This document shows positions 1 through 9,176 of a stretch of 34,718 nucleotides of DNA, one piece after another. The stretch's first letter is position 1. The number at the start of each line of letters is the position of its first letter. The position numbers and the translations under genes were made by a program. The stretch lies in the NCBI GenBank assembly GCA_016937155.1, contig JAFGWM010000073.1, forward strand, positions 1-34,718, given 5' to 3'. Source of the stretch: Deltaproteobacteria bacterium (GTDB lineage Bacteria; Myxococcota_A; Polyangia; HGW-17). Below the pieces are notes generated by a model. That model searched no databases, was not told where the DNA came from, and saw only the letters and a list, made by a program, of their open reading frames with translations.

Positions 1-99
1 CATAAACAACAAAATACAAAAAATCAGGCCAGGGAGTAAAACCCAAAGGAATTTATACACCATTTTATAAACTTAACCCAGGAGGGTGGAAGAATTGGG

Positions 100-173
100 G
101 GAGAGTAATGGGATTCGAACCCACGGCACCCAGGACCACAACCTAGTACTCTACCAACTGAGCTATACTCTCC
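100..173 (-). tRNA. tRNA-His (anticodon GTG)
   Basis: The reverse strand folds as a full cloverleaf. The acceptor 5' strand GAGAGTA pairs with TACTCTC, the D arm contains GCTC..GAGT, and the anticodon stem is CTAGG/CCTGG. The seven-base loop TTGTGGT carries anticodon GTG at 137-139. The T arm contains the usual TTCGAAT loop. The gene encodes the extra G at -1 and C at 73, which pair and are the identity elements of bacterial tRNA-His. The bases after C73 are CCC, so the CCA tail is not encoded and must be added after transcription. The gene is transcribed away from the protein gene at 294. Confidence 0.95.
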
Positions 174-206
174 GCATATTGAATCCACAGATCCAACTGA
201 GCACCA

Positions 207-233
207 ATTATCATATTCAAAATTTGTTTGCAA
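207..233 (-). promoter_or_regulatory. Candidate sigma-70 promoter of tRNA-His
   Basis: Read on the minus strand, TTGCAA (228-233) is followed after 15 bases by GATAAT (207-212). GATAAT lies about 34 bases upstream of the tRNA 5' end. The -10 is good (5 of 6), the -35 is weak (4 of 6) and the spacer is short, so this is a tentative call. Confidence 0.3.
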
Positions 234-293
234 CATTTTTTTGAAGTGCATATTTGTTTTGCAGGTTCTTTTTCTCATGGTAAAAAACACTCT

Positions 294-1196
294 ATGAAAT
301 TGCTGACTCTAATACTGATGTTAATTGTTTCCAGTCAGGCCACTGCACAAACTACTGGCCGCGAAAAACCTGTTTCTTTGAAAAAAGAATTTCTGGTTTA
401 CACACCAAAATGGGAAAACATTAAAAGAATTCCATTGTTTGTACAAAACAAGATTGAAAAGAAGTTGATGGAATCTGATACAAAATTTGGCTGGGAGCCT
501 AAACAGGTTGGGTTACTTCAGTACTCTATGAGATCATTTCTTAAAAAAGTTGAAAACACATATTTTTTTCAACTGAAAATATATACACTTTCCGGTGTAG
601 AGATTGCCACCGAAACCGGAAGATGTGAAATATGCACAATTACGGAAACAGTTGACTCAATTTCAGAGTACCGAGAAAAACTTCTGGCCAAGCTTGAAAA
701 TCACTACAATCTTAATATGAAAGCATACATTGATGCAGAGAAAAAACAAAAAGCCAAAGAGCTTGCCAGAAAAGAAGAAACCGACAGGAAACGAAGGGAA
801 TATGAGAAAAAATTGAAGGAAGCATCCATTCCTCTGATAAAGGGTGAAATTCAGTCTCCTGATAATCTTAAGTTCCCAGCATGGAACCATCCACCGCCTC
901 CATTTAAACTATGGTTCTGGTCTACTTCCGTTTTAGGGACAGCAGCTCTCATTACCGGAGTTACTCTGCTAGCTATTGATAACGGAGCTACCTGCTCCGC
1001 AGATTATACCCAAAGATGTCCAGAAAGATATGCAACTGGTGCAGCGGGTGCAGGTTTTTTAATTACAGGAGCGGCATTAGGAGGAGTTGCCACCTGGCTC
1101 TTTTTTAAAATCACTGAAAAGGGAGACACTCCTTTTTCAATTGTTCCATCAGTATCAAAAGACAACGCGGGAATTAATTTTGGTTTTTCTTTTTAG
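294..1196 (+). CDS. Exported CxxC protein with C-terminal two-TM segment, unknown function
   Basis: 300 aa. The ATG at 294 is chosen because it begins a clean signal peptide (MKLLTLILML.. cleaving near ATAQ, residue 19); upstream in-frame codons add an unlikely leader. The ribosome site is weak. The mature part has a small domain ending in RCEIC (C111, C114), then a Lys/Glu-rich coiled-coil stretch (about 145-177) and a proline run. Two hydrophobic helices follow (about 206-228 and 249-271), joined by a loop with C234 and C242 and a Tyr/Arg before the Gly/Ala-rich second helix. This order resembles the C-terminal part of PEGA-type membrane proteins of myxobacteria, but I see no PEGA motif. 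The next gene is a Cys-rich lipoprotein 19 bases downstream, so the two may work together at the envelope. Function unknown. Confidence 0.8.
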   Translation: MKLLTLILMLIVSSQATAQTTGREKPVSLKKEFLVYTPKWENIKRIPLFVQNKIEKKLMESDTKFGWEPKQVGLLQYSMRSFLKKVENTYFFQLKIYTLSGVEIATETGRCEICTITETVDSISEYREKLLAKLENHYNLNMKAYIDAEKKQKAKELARKEETDRKRREYEKKLKEASIPLIKGEIQSPDNLKFPAWNHPPPPFKLWFWSTSVLGTAALITGVTLLAIDNGATCSADYTQRCPERYATGAAGAGFLITGAALGGVATWLFFKITEKGDTPFSIVPSVSKDNAGINFGFSF

Positions 1197-1215
1197 CATT
1201 ATTACGGAAATGACT

Positions 1216-1755
1216 ATGGTAAAAATATCTTTGATTATACTTACTTTGGCTGGGTTCATCTCCTGTACAGAGCCGAATCCAGATTATGATCCCAATTATG
1301 AGCCTCCATGCAAAGCCGGCACCCTCTCATGTAACGATGAATCAACAGAAATCACTGTCTGCATTAAAGATGACACTAATACCATGACGTGGCAGACAGA
1401 CCGAACATGCTGGGAAGATACTCTATGCTCTGATGGCTTTTGTGCTCCTGAAAGCTCAATTTCCACCTGTGAAACTCAATCCGAATGTCCACCTACATAC
1501 ATTTGCACAGCTCTGGCTGATTCGAAGACTTCTATTAACAGTTATTGTATAAAAAATGTCAATCCCGAAGGAAGAGATGGAGGATATGCCTGTTCATCAC
1601 ATGATTCATGCAAAAGCGGGTGGTGCTTCAGAAACACATGTTTCACTCCCTGTATGACATCTGATGACTGCCCTCTTGATACTGAATGTACTACCCTGAA
1701 TATCACAATCGACAATATCCAGGATTCAGTTTTGGGATGTACTATCCAGAAATAA
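1216..1755 (+). CDS. Cys-rich lipoprotein, unknown function
   Basis: 179 aa. The start at 1216 gives a short lipoprotein signal MVKISLIILTLAGFIS with the lipid-carrying Cys at residue 17 and a GGAA ribosome site six bases upstream. A second ATG six bases earlier (1210) is possible. An open frame extends further upstream but overlaps the previous gene and has no signal. After the lipobox I count 18 cysteines in about 160 residues, an even number. They are spaced in short CxxxxC and CxxxxxC runs, as expected for a disulfide-stabilised secreted domain. No catalytic motif is visible. It is probably co-transcribed with the exported protein at 294 and the SpoT-like gene at 1773. Confidence 0.85.
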   Translation: MVKISLIILTLAGFISCTEPNPDYDPNYEPPCKAGTLSCNDESTEITVCIKDDTNTMTWQTDRTCWEDTLCSDGFCAPESSISTCETQSECPPTYICTALADSKTSINSYCIKNVNPEGRDGGYACSSHDSCKSGWCFRNTCFTPCMTSDDCPLDTECTTLNITIDNIQDSVLGCTIQK

Positions 1756-1772
1756 ATCACTAAAGGTGAAGA

Positions 1773-4049
1773 ATGAACTTTTTCAGCCCCACAGCCAGAG
1801 CAAATGCACTTAAACCTGAAATCAAAAAGCTGGTTTGGGAACCGTGGAAACAATGGTGGGAGGATGAATCCATTAGAGAGCGGCACATCAACTCGATTGT
1901 TCGCTCCTGTTCTAATCTGTTGAACTTCATATGGCGCCACTGGGGAAATCAGGAAGATGTGTTTAATGACATAGAGAAGGCTCTCCTTTTTGCAATTAAA
2001 GCCCATGCCCGACAGAGCCCGCGAAAAACTGGTGAGCCATATGTAAGCCATCCAATCAGTGTTGCTACGAATTGTGCAGAACACGGAATTGATCGTGAAG
2101 GAATAATCAGTGCTCTTTTGCATGATGTAATTGAAGATACCGAGTACTCTGAAGAAGAAATTATCAGAACATTCGGCACTGATGTTGGAGAAATTGTAAA
2201 CGGTCTCAGCAAAGTCAAAAGTCACGATAAACATCTCATGGACAAAGACAAGGTGCAGACATTTTTTAAAATTATGGGGGCATCAGGACAGGATAATCTA
2301 ATTAGAACGGTACTCATTAAACTGCTGGATCGCCTTGATAATATGAAAACAGTTGAAGTATTCAGAGTTGAAAAAAGGCAAAGATACGCACGGGAAACTA
2401 TTTATATTTATTCATCTCTTGCAACTATACTTGGAATGAGAGAAATTGCCACTGAGTTGACCACCAAAAGTATGAAACCTTTTTTTACCAATGATTATGC
2501 TAGAGTGGCAGCTAAAAGCACCGAACGTCAAAACAGATATATAGCAGACAGAAATGAAATACAGGATCTTCTTAAAAATATCATAGGTGAAAGGGTAAAT
2601 GTAAAATTTCATCCACTGTATCCAACCATGGCGGATTTTCTTGACCCTTTGACAAAATCTCTGAAATTTGATGGAATTCCGCTTAAATTAAGGGTAAGAG
2701 TTCCTACCATACCAGACATGTACGTTGTTTTAGGAATGATTCATGGGGCCAATGCGATACAGGATTCACCTCAAAATTCAGGGCATCTCCATGTCATCCC
2801 CGACAGCTGGAAAGACTACGTTGTAAGTCCTCTGGCTAATGGATATAAAGCATTGACAACTCAGATATTTTTTAAAAATCATCCATGGCTCCTTGAGATT
2901 GTTTCGATGGAGACAGAGGGAACAATTGACTGGGGCATATTAAGTGACTTTAAAAATCCTGAACTTCGAAAGTTCTACTTCAAAAGTTTAAACGCATTTC
3001 TCAATAATATCATTGATATTGAAAATATGAGATACAGTGATCTGCAAAATGAAGCAGCAAACGCAATAAGCGATATCCAGGTGAGATGCAGGAATAATTT
3101 ATTCATGCGAATTCCAGTGGGTTCAACTGTCCTTGACGTTGCCTATATTCTTGATGGGGATCTGGGACTTTACTGCAAAGGAGCCAATCTTAACGGTCGC
3201 GAAGTAGACAGACTTCATAAGTTAAGACATGGCGATAATGTTGAAATTATCACCCAGACTGAACCGGTTATAAGCGAAAAATTCCTCACTGTTATGAAGA
3301 GCAGAAATGCTATTGACAACTATAGAAAAACAGTTCGTCTTTACTACATTGGTAAAGCCTATGAACTAGGTAAAGGGGTTTGTCTGAGGTTCCTTGAAGT
3401 TAATCAGATGAATGAATTAGATATATTTGATGAATCCGGTGAGCCGTCAATCCTCTCAATCGATGAAATAATTGATATCGGTCTTGGAAAAATCACTGCA
3501 TCCGAGGTTTTTGAATCTCACGGAATTTATATTCCATATCAGGGTCTTTTTAAAAAAGTGGTCAAAAAACTGCCGCGAAAGATAGACAGTTTTCACGACC
3601 TGATGTATCAGTACCCCGATTGCTGCAACATCGTTCCTTTGGTGGATGAAAATGCTGTTATGCAGCACATGAAAAGTACTGATGACCTTAACCATCTGGG
3701 TCTTATTCAGGTTCATTCTTCAAGTTGTCCTGTTCTGACTGAGGATTTACCTCAGATTCCAGTGGAATGGGATCTGGAATTTCCACCCAGGGTTATCCTT
3801 GAAGTTTATGTAAATGATACAATCGGGTTAGTTGGGAAAATCACCAGCCTGATTGGAAAGTATCATCTTAATATTACAGCTCTTAAGGCTGACAGCACAC
3901 CGGTTAAAAACGACTGGGTCAAAATTTTTATCACCCTTCACCTCAGAGAGGGTGAACAGGCGGAAATTGATCATAAGCGTTTTACCACCTGTATCAGGAC
4001 TTTGAAGAAAATAAAGGAAGTACGCAGTATTTCTTTGGCAAGGGAGTAG
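1773..4049 (+). CDS. SpoT/Rel-like (p)ppGpp hydrolase with degenerate synthetase domain
   Basis: 758 aa, long RSH architecture. Residues 1-60 are an unusual Trp-rich extension. The HD hydrolase domain (about 70-235) has H93 in YVSHPISVA, the catalytic HDVIED (H117, D118, E121, D122), and LLDRLDNMKT around 184-193. The metal-binding Asp and the following Asn of that last motif are kept, while the usual His is Asp. The synthetase region (about 272-385) is recognisable from YVVLGMIHG, WKDYVVSP and NGYKALTTQ, but it lacks the RxKxxYS, catalytic Asp and YQSLHT signatures. Then come TGS (443-495), a helical region, a conserved-cysteine domain (PDCCNIVP ... SSCP, 615-655) and ACT (673-755). It should degrade (p)ppGpp and probably cannot make it. 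AAAGGTG precedes the ATG. cysS starts 3 bases after the stop. Confidence 0.93.
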   Translation: MNFFSPTARANALKPEIKKLVWEPWKQWWEDESIRERHINSIVRSCSNLLNFIWRHWGNQEDVFNDIEKALLFAIKAHARQSPRKTGEPYVSHPISVATNCAEHGIDREGIISALLHDVIEDTEYSEEEIIRTFGTDVGEIVNGLSKVKSHDKHLMDKDKVQTFFKIMGASGQDNLIRTVLIKLLDRLDNMKTVEVFRVEKRQRYARETIYIYSSLATILGMREIATELTTKSMKPFFTNDYARVAAKSTERQNRYIADRNEIQDLLKNIIGERVNVKFHPLYPTMADFLDPLTKSLKFDGIPLKLRVRVPTIPDMYVVLGMIHGANAIQDSPQNSGHLHVIPDSWKDYVVSPLANGYKALTTQIFFKNHPWLLEIVSMETEGTIDWGILSDFKNPELRKFYFKSLNAFLNNIIDIENMRYSDLQNEAANAISDIQVRCRNNLFMRIPVGSTVLDVAYILDGDLGLYCKGANLNGREVDRLHKLRHGDNVEIITQTEPVISEKFLTVMKSRNAIDNYRKTVRLYYIGKAYELGKGVCLRFLEVNQMNELDIFDESGEPSILSIDEIIDIGLGKITASEVFESHGIYIPYQGLFKKVVKKLPRKIDSFHDLMYQYPDCCNIVPLVDENAVMQHMKSTDDLNHLGLIQVHSSSCPVLTEDLPQIPVEWDLEFPPRVILEVYVNDTIGLVGKITSLIGKYHLNITALKADSTPVKNDWVKIFITLHLREGEQAEIDHKRFTTCIRTLKKIKEVRSISLARE

Positions 4050-4052
4050 ATA

Positions 4053-5690
4053 ATGCCAGTAAATATTAGTGATGTAATGTCCGGAAAGAAAATTGAGTTA
4101 ATACCGAGAGATCCTGGTAAAATAGGCATTTATGTCTGTGGCGTCACTGTTTATGATCGTTGTCACATAGGACATCTACGCAGTATGCTTTCATTTGATT
4201 CAATAATCCGGCATCTGGAATACAGGGGTTATATTGTTAACTATGTAAGAAATTTCACTGATATTGATGATAAAATTTTAAATCGGGCAGAAGAAATTAT
4301 TGAAGGAGAGAATGGTGACTGGCGAAAACACGAAAGATATTTGACTTATACAGAAAATGAATGGAATCAGAGACTTGATGATGATAGAAAAATCAGAGAA
4401 ATAAATAAATCCTCTGGAAACCCTCTGGCTCTTGATGTTTCTGATTACTTTATCAGCCAGTTTGAAGCAGATATATCACCATACGGAATGCGTGCACCGG
4501 ATGTACAGCCTCGGGTCTCAACCCACATGGATGACATCATAGACTTAATCCGGAAAATCATTGCAAACGGATTTGGCTATGAAAGCGGAGGTGATGTCTA
4601 TTTTGATGTGGAAGCCTATCACTCCGAAACCGGGAATTATGGTGTGCTCAGCCGGAGAGATTACAGTCAACTGCGTGAAGGAGCACGAGTTTCTCCAGGA
4701 GACCTCAAAAAGAATGGGGTGGATTTCGCCTTATGGAAAGCGGCCAGAGCGGGAGAAGTATCCTGGGACAGTCCCTGGGGAAAGGGACGACCCGGATGGC
4801 ATATTGAATGCAGTGCGATGAGTTGTAATTACCTTGGAACATCCTTTGATATTCATGGTGGTGGTAAGGATCTAATCTTCCCTCATCACGAGAATGAGAT
4901 TGCTCAGAGTGAAGCAGGATACAGAGAAAAATTTGCCAGGAACTGGATGCATAATGGATTTGTCACTGTTGATGGCGTGAAAATGTCCAAAAGCCTCGGT
5001 AATTTTCTCAGTCTGGATGACGCCGCCCAGTTAGCTCAGCCGGAAACATGGAGATTTCTTGTCCTTAGCGTGCATTATTCAAGTCCCATTGATTTTTCAA
5101 GAACCAGAAAAAATGCTGAAGGAGAAATCATACGGGGTTCAGTAGATGTTGCTGCAGAAAGAGTACAGTATTTTTACCAGACCATAGCCCGAGTTAATGA
5201 GTTACTGGAAAACATTGAAATAATGAGTGATGTGCCTTCCATCAAGCCCGAAATCGCAGGCAGACTCGTGGAAAAGTTCAATAATGCAATGGATGATGAT
5301 ATCAATACAGCAGTTGCCATAACTTATCTTGGGGAAGCAGCAAAAGCTATAAATGAGCTGGCCTCGATGAAGAAAAAGGAAGTTCGCAAAATTGGAGAAG
5401 AATCATACTACTTCACCCTGAGTGAACTGAGAAGAGAATTAATGATATGTGCTTCAGTCCTCGGAATTTTTCAGCGTAATCCAAATGAATTTCTGGAAGA
5501 AATGAAAAATTTTGAAATAAAAAGAAGGGGCCTCACCCATAATGAAATTCAGTCTGTCATCGATCTTAGAAAAGAAGCTAAGGATAACAGAAATTTCAAT
5601 AAGGCAGATGAACTTAGAGATTCACTTCTGGAAAAAGGTATTATGATAAAAGACATGCCCGGATTTACAACCTGGGATATTCGTTTCTAG
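4053..5690 (+). CDS. cysS: Cysteinyl-tRNA synthetase
   Basis: 545 aa class I synthetase that charges tRNA-Cys in the cytosol. The Rossmann core has YVCGVTVYD with Zn ligand C29, HIGH at 38-41, the remaining Zn ligands C253 (WHIECS), H278 and E282 (FPHHENE), and KMSKS at 310-314. The C-terminal helical part ends in RKEAKDNRNFNKADELRD, typical of the family. The protein is longer than the 461-residue E. coli enzyme. Comparing ligand positions (Cys209 against C253, KMSKS 266 against 310) places an extra 44 residues between HIGH and the second Zn ligand, mostly around residues 82-145; the rest of the excess is C-terminal. It is tightly coupled to the SpoT-like gene (3-base gap), and AGGGAG lies six bases before the ATG. 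Confidence 0.97.
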   Translation: MPVNISDVMSGKKIELIPRDPGKIGIYVCGVTVYDRCHIGHLRSMLSFDSIIRHLEYRGYIVNYVRNFTDIDDKILNRAEEIIEGENGDWRKHERYLTYTENEWNQRLDDDRKIREINKSSGNPLALDVSDYFISQFEADISPYGMRAPDVQPRVSTHMDDIIDLIRKIIANGFGYESGGDVYFDVEAYHSETGNYGVLSRRDYSQLREGARVSPGDLKKNGVDFALWKAARAGEVSWDSPWGKGRPGWHIECSAMSCNYLGTSFDIHGGGKDLIFPHHENEIAQSEAGYREKFARNWMHNGFVTVDGVKMSKSLGNFLSLDDAAQLAQPETWRFLVLSVHYSSPIDFSRTRKNAEGEIIRGSVDVAAERVQYFYQTIARVNELLENIEIMSDVPSIKPEIAGRLVEKFNNAMDDDINTAVAITYLGEAAKAINELASMKKKEVRKIGEESYYFTLSELRRELMICASVLGIFQRNPNEFLEEMKNFEIKRRGLTHNEIQSVIDLRKEAKDNRNFNKADELRDSLLEKGIMIKDMPGFTTWDIRF

Positions 5691-5717
5691 AACTTCCCCC
5701 TCCCATTCAGTGGTTTA

Positions 5718-6347
5718 ATGAAATATAAAGCAATAGCCGGTTTATTAACTTTGACACTTTTGATTCTAACCGGAATCATTTTTAGAGATAATTTGACTGT
5801 TTTCTTTTCCAAAAGGCCCATCACCTTTATTTTCATTGCTTTTTTGTCTGAGTGCCTTTTTCTTCCAAGAATATCAATTCTTATTGCCGCTGGTCTGTTT
5901 TTTTCAACTCTCAGTGGCACCTTCTTTACAATTATTTCTGATATCCTTGCTGGAGTTTTTCTCTGGTGGATCGGAAAATCATCCTTTTCTGAGTTCATTA
6001 ATAAATTCTCCAGAGGTAAAATTGAAACTTTCAGGCAATCCTTGATAATTTCCAAACCGGCAACTTTCATCGCTCTGATGAGAATAATGCCTTTAGCCCA
6101 CTACAGTACTGTCAGTGTCATCAGTGGAAGTGCAGATGTACCATTTATCCCTTATCTTGTTGGCACTTTTCTTGGATTGATCCCAACAGCACTGATATAC
6201 ACATATTTAGCAGATTCTGCTCTGAGGGGAAATCACTGGCGTATAATGATTGCCATAACGATACTTGTTCTATTTGTTATTTCAGCATTTTTTTTTACTG
6301 CCAGTAAAAAATTCAGAACTGAAGGAAAACACTGTGAAAAAAAATAG
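5718..6347 (+). CDS. VTT/TVP38 (DedA-like) family membrane protein
   Basis: 209 aa, almost entirely hydrophobic, with about five to six membrane segments. Family features of TVP38/TMEM64 (VTT domain) proteins are present: FLPRISILIAAGLFF (matching the P..P..aaGllFG element, about 49-63), a Trp-containing helix, then ALMRIMPLAHYSTVSVISG (about 119-137) and GTFLGLIPTALIYTYLAD (about 149-166). Members act in lipid movement or membrane homeostasis; the substrate here cannot be told. No clear ribosome site precedes the ATG at 5718, so translation may depend on the upstream genes. The last 14 bases overlap the GTG start of uvrA. Confidence 0.85.
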   Translation: MKYKAIAGLLTLTLLILTGIIFRDNLTVFFSKRPITFIFIAFLSECLFLPRISILIAAGLFFSTLSGTFFTIISDILAGVFLWWIGKSSFSEFINKFSRGKIETFRQSLIISKPATFIALMRIMPLAHYSTVSVISGSADVPFIPYLVGTFLGLIPTALIYTYLADSALRGNHWRIMIAITILVLFVISAFFFTASKKFRTEGKHCEKK

Positions 6348-9102
6348 ACGTTTTATAAATATAATCAATGCAACACACCATAATCTAAAGGGATTTGATT
6401 TACTTATTCCCAGAGAAGAATTAACTGTTGTATGTGGCCCCAGTGGAAGCGGCAAAAGTACTCTGGCGTTTGATATTGTCTATGCAGAAGGACAAAGAAG
6501 ATACGTGGAATCACTAAGTGCATACGCAAGACAATTTCTACCACAACTGGACAAACCAAGAGTTGAAAAAATTGAGGGTTTATCACCCGCAATAAGCATT
6601 GAACAGCATACTCTCAGTAAAAATCCCAGATCAACTGTTGCTACTGTAACTGAAATTTATGATTTTTTGAGAGTTTTATGGGCCAGACTGGGAACTGCAC
6701 ATTGCATTGTATGTAACAAGCCCCTCATATCACTTACTCCGGATGCAATAATTTCCGGAATTGTAGAAAAATATTCCGGTGAAACCATTACTCTGCTTGC
6801 TGTTTTAAGTGTAAACCAGAAAGGAACCCACAGGGCACTTTTTGAGTCTCTTCTGTCAAAGGGTTTTTCAAGGGTAAGAATCAATAACGAAATTTTTCAT
6901 ATTGAAGATGCTCCTGCACTTGATAAAAAGAAAAAGCACTATATCGAACTGGTAATTGACAGGATAAAAGTCACAGATAAAAACCGCAGCAGACTTGCTG
7001 ATGGAGTCAGTCAGGCCCTTAAGGAAGGAAATGAAACTTTTCAAGTACTTGCTGACAACAAAATAGATACATTCACCACATCAGGAGGATGCGCTGAACA
7101 TAATTTTTCTGTTGAAAATGCCGCACCATCCCTGTTTTCTTTCAATACACCAGTAGGATTCTGCCCGGAATGTTTCGGCATTGGAAGTGTTAATTTTTAC
7201 GACGAGGAATTACTGTTTGAAAACGATTCCCTGTCAATTGAAACCGGTGCTCTTGATTTTTTGGATACCAGTGTAGTAAGAGGAATAAAACCAAAACTTG
7301 ATTTACTCGGAAAAAAGTACTCATTCTCACTGGATACACCAATAAAAAATTTTACTCCCGCCGCAAGGGAAACACTTTTCTCGGGTGACCCAAAACTCAA
7401 ATGGCATGGACTGAATAAAATTCTGAAAACAAGTGAAAGGTTTGGAGGAATTTTTCAGGATAAAATGGCAAAATACAGAAAAAAAATGGTTTGTCCGGTT
7501 TGTCATGGTAGCCGTCTCAATAAAAAAGCGTTGAGCATAAAAATTAATGATCTCAATATTTTTCAATTTACAAACCTGAGTGTAATTAGAGCGATTAACT
7601 GGGTTGATGAATTGAAATTTCCTGAATATCTTCAATCCATAAGTACTCCCCTCCTCACCGAGCTTACTCACAGGCTGTCTTTTCTGAATCGTGTTGGACT
7701 CGGATATATTACTCTTTCCAGAGAAATGGCAACTTTAAGTGGTGGGGAAGCCCAAAGGATCAGACTTGCAAGCCAACTGGGCACTGGTCTCACAGGAGTC
7801 ACTTATGTTCTTGATGAACCATCCATTGGACTCCACCAGATGGATAACAAGCGTCTTATTGAGACATTGGTAGAACTCAGAGACCGTGGAAACACAGTGA
7901 TAGTTGTGGAACATGATGAACAGACTATTTTAAGTGCCGATAACATAGTTGAACTTGGACCCGGAAGTGGAAGTATGGGCGGTGAAGTGGTGTTTAAGGG
8001 AACAGTGGAAAAACTGAAATCAGATAGATCTTCTCTCACAGCAAAATACCTGAGGGGAGAAATGTATATTGAGAAACCAGAATCCAGAAGAAAACATGAA
8101 GAATATATATTACTTAAAGGTGTAAAAACGAACAATATTCAAAATCTTGATGTTGCATTCCCAACGGGATGCATCACATGCGTAACAGGTGTAAGTGGAA
8201 GTGGCAAAAGCTCTCTGGTGGTTGATACACTGCATCGCGAGCTACAGGCAAGATTGAGAAAAAATAACGATCATTGCCCTACTGTTGATGATATATTTTT
8301 TCCTGAAAAACTGAACCGGGTGGTTATTATCGATCAGAGCCCAATAGGCAGAACGCCCAGATCCAATCCGGCTACTTACACGAAGGTTCTTGATGACATA
8401 AGGGATATCTTTGCTGGTTTACCGGAAAGTAAAGTTAATGGGTTTAAAAAGGGCAGGTTCAGTTTCAATGTGCCTGGCGGAAGATGTGAAAAATGCGCCG
8501 GTGATGGTGAAATAAGGGTGGAAATGCTGTTTCTGCCTGATGTATTTATTCAGTGTGATGAATGTAATGGGGACAGATATAATAAAGAAACTCTAAAAGT
8601 GAAATACAGGAATAAAAATATCAGTGATGTTTTAAAGATGACCGTTCAGGAAGCATATGATTTTTTTGAACCATGGGCATCTCTCAGGAGGAAAATCGGC
8701 ATTCTCATGGATGTTGGTCTGGACTACATTCAATTAGGCCAGAGCGCAACAACACTCAGCGGCGGTGAAGCTCAGAGGATAAAAATATCAAGAGAACTGG
8801 GAAAAACCCATCTTCCTGGAACTGTCTATATTCTCGATGAACCAACAACCGGTCTGCACATGCATGAAGTAGGAAAGCTTATTGATGTTCTTAATTCACT
8901 TGTTGAGAGGGGTGCCACTGTAATTCTCATCGAACACAATCTGGATGTGATAAAAGCAAGTGATTATGTTATTGATATGGGGCCTGGAGGGGGCGAAAAC
9001 GGTGGTCTGATAGTCAGTTCAGGCACCCCTGAGGATATAATCAATGATCCTAAAAGTGTAACTGGTGAATTTTTACAAAATATTCATGATAAATTTCAAT
9101 AA
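6334..9102 (+). CDS. uvrA: Excinuclease ABC subunit A
   Basis: 922 aa, the damage-recognition ATPase of nucleotide excision repair. The GTG at 6334 is chosen because GAAGGA lies seven bases upstream and the product starts like other UvrA proteins; the longer frame from 6265 adds a hydrophobic tail read from the previous gene. Two ABC ATPase modules are present: Walker A GPSGSGKST (35-43) and GVSGSGKSS (619-627), signature LSGGEAQRI at about 468 and 808, and Walker B VLDEPSIGLH and ILDEPTTGLH. The first zinc site has a CAEH half followed by CPECFG, so one ligand pair is C-x-x-H like rather than CxxC. The zinc knuckle CEKC ... CDEC lies before the second signature. The 14-base overlap suggests coupling to the VTT gene. 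Confidence 0.98.
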   Translation: MKKNRRFINIINATHHNLKGFDLLIPREELTVVCGPSGSGKSTLAFDIVYAEGQRRYVESLSAYARQFLPQLDKPRVEKIEGLSPAISIEQHTLSKNPRSTVATVTEIYDFLRVLWARLGTAHCIVCNKPLISLTPDAIISGIVEKYSGETITLLAVLSVNQKGTHRALFESLLSKGFSRVRINNEIFHIEDAPALDKKKKHYIELVIDRIKVTDKNRSRLADGVSQALKEGNETFQVLADNKIDTFTTSGGCAEHNFSVENAAPSLFSFNTPVGFCPECFGIGSVNFYDEELLFENDSLSIETGALDFLDTSVVRGIKPKLDLLGKKYSFSLDTPIKNFTPAARETLFSGDPKLKWHGLNKILKTSERFGGIFQDKMAKYRKKMVCPVCHGSRLNKKALSIKINDLNIFQFTNLSVIRAINWVDELKFPEYLQSISTPLLTELTHRLSFLNRVGLGYITLSREMATLSGGEAQRIRLASQLGTGLTGVTYVLDEPSIGLHQMDNKRLIETLVELRDRGNTVIVVEHDEQTILSADNIVELGPGSGSMGGEVVFKGTVEKLKSDRSSLTAKYLRGEMYIEKPESRRKHEEYILLKGVKTNNIQNLDVAFPTGCITCVTGVSGSGKSSLVVDTLHRELQARLRKNNDHCPTVDDIFFPEKLNRVVIIDQSPIGRTPRSNPATYTKVLDDIRDIFAGLPESKVNGFKKGRFSFNVPGGRCEKCAGDGEIRVEMLFLPDVFIQCDECNGDRYNKETLKVKYRNKNISDVLKMTVQEAYDFFEPWASLRRKIGILMDVGLDYIQLGQSATTLSGGEAQRIKISRELGKTHLPGTVYILDEPTTGLHMHEVGKLIDVLNSLVERGATVILIEHNLDVIKASDYVIDMGPGGGENGGLIVSSGTPEDIINDPKSVTGEFLQNIHDKFQ

Positions 9103-9176
9103 GTCTCAGTAAACAATGAAACATATTTATAACTATTTACTTCTAAACCGTATTTATCAAAAGGATTTCTGTAAAC

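Noticed and set aside
24-290. Minus-strand 88-residue ORF
   Set aside because: It reads straight through tRNA-His and has no ribosome site.
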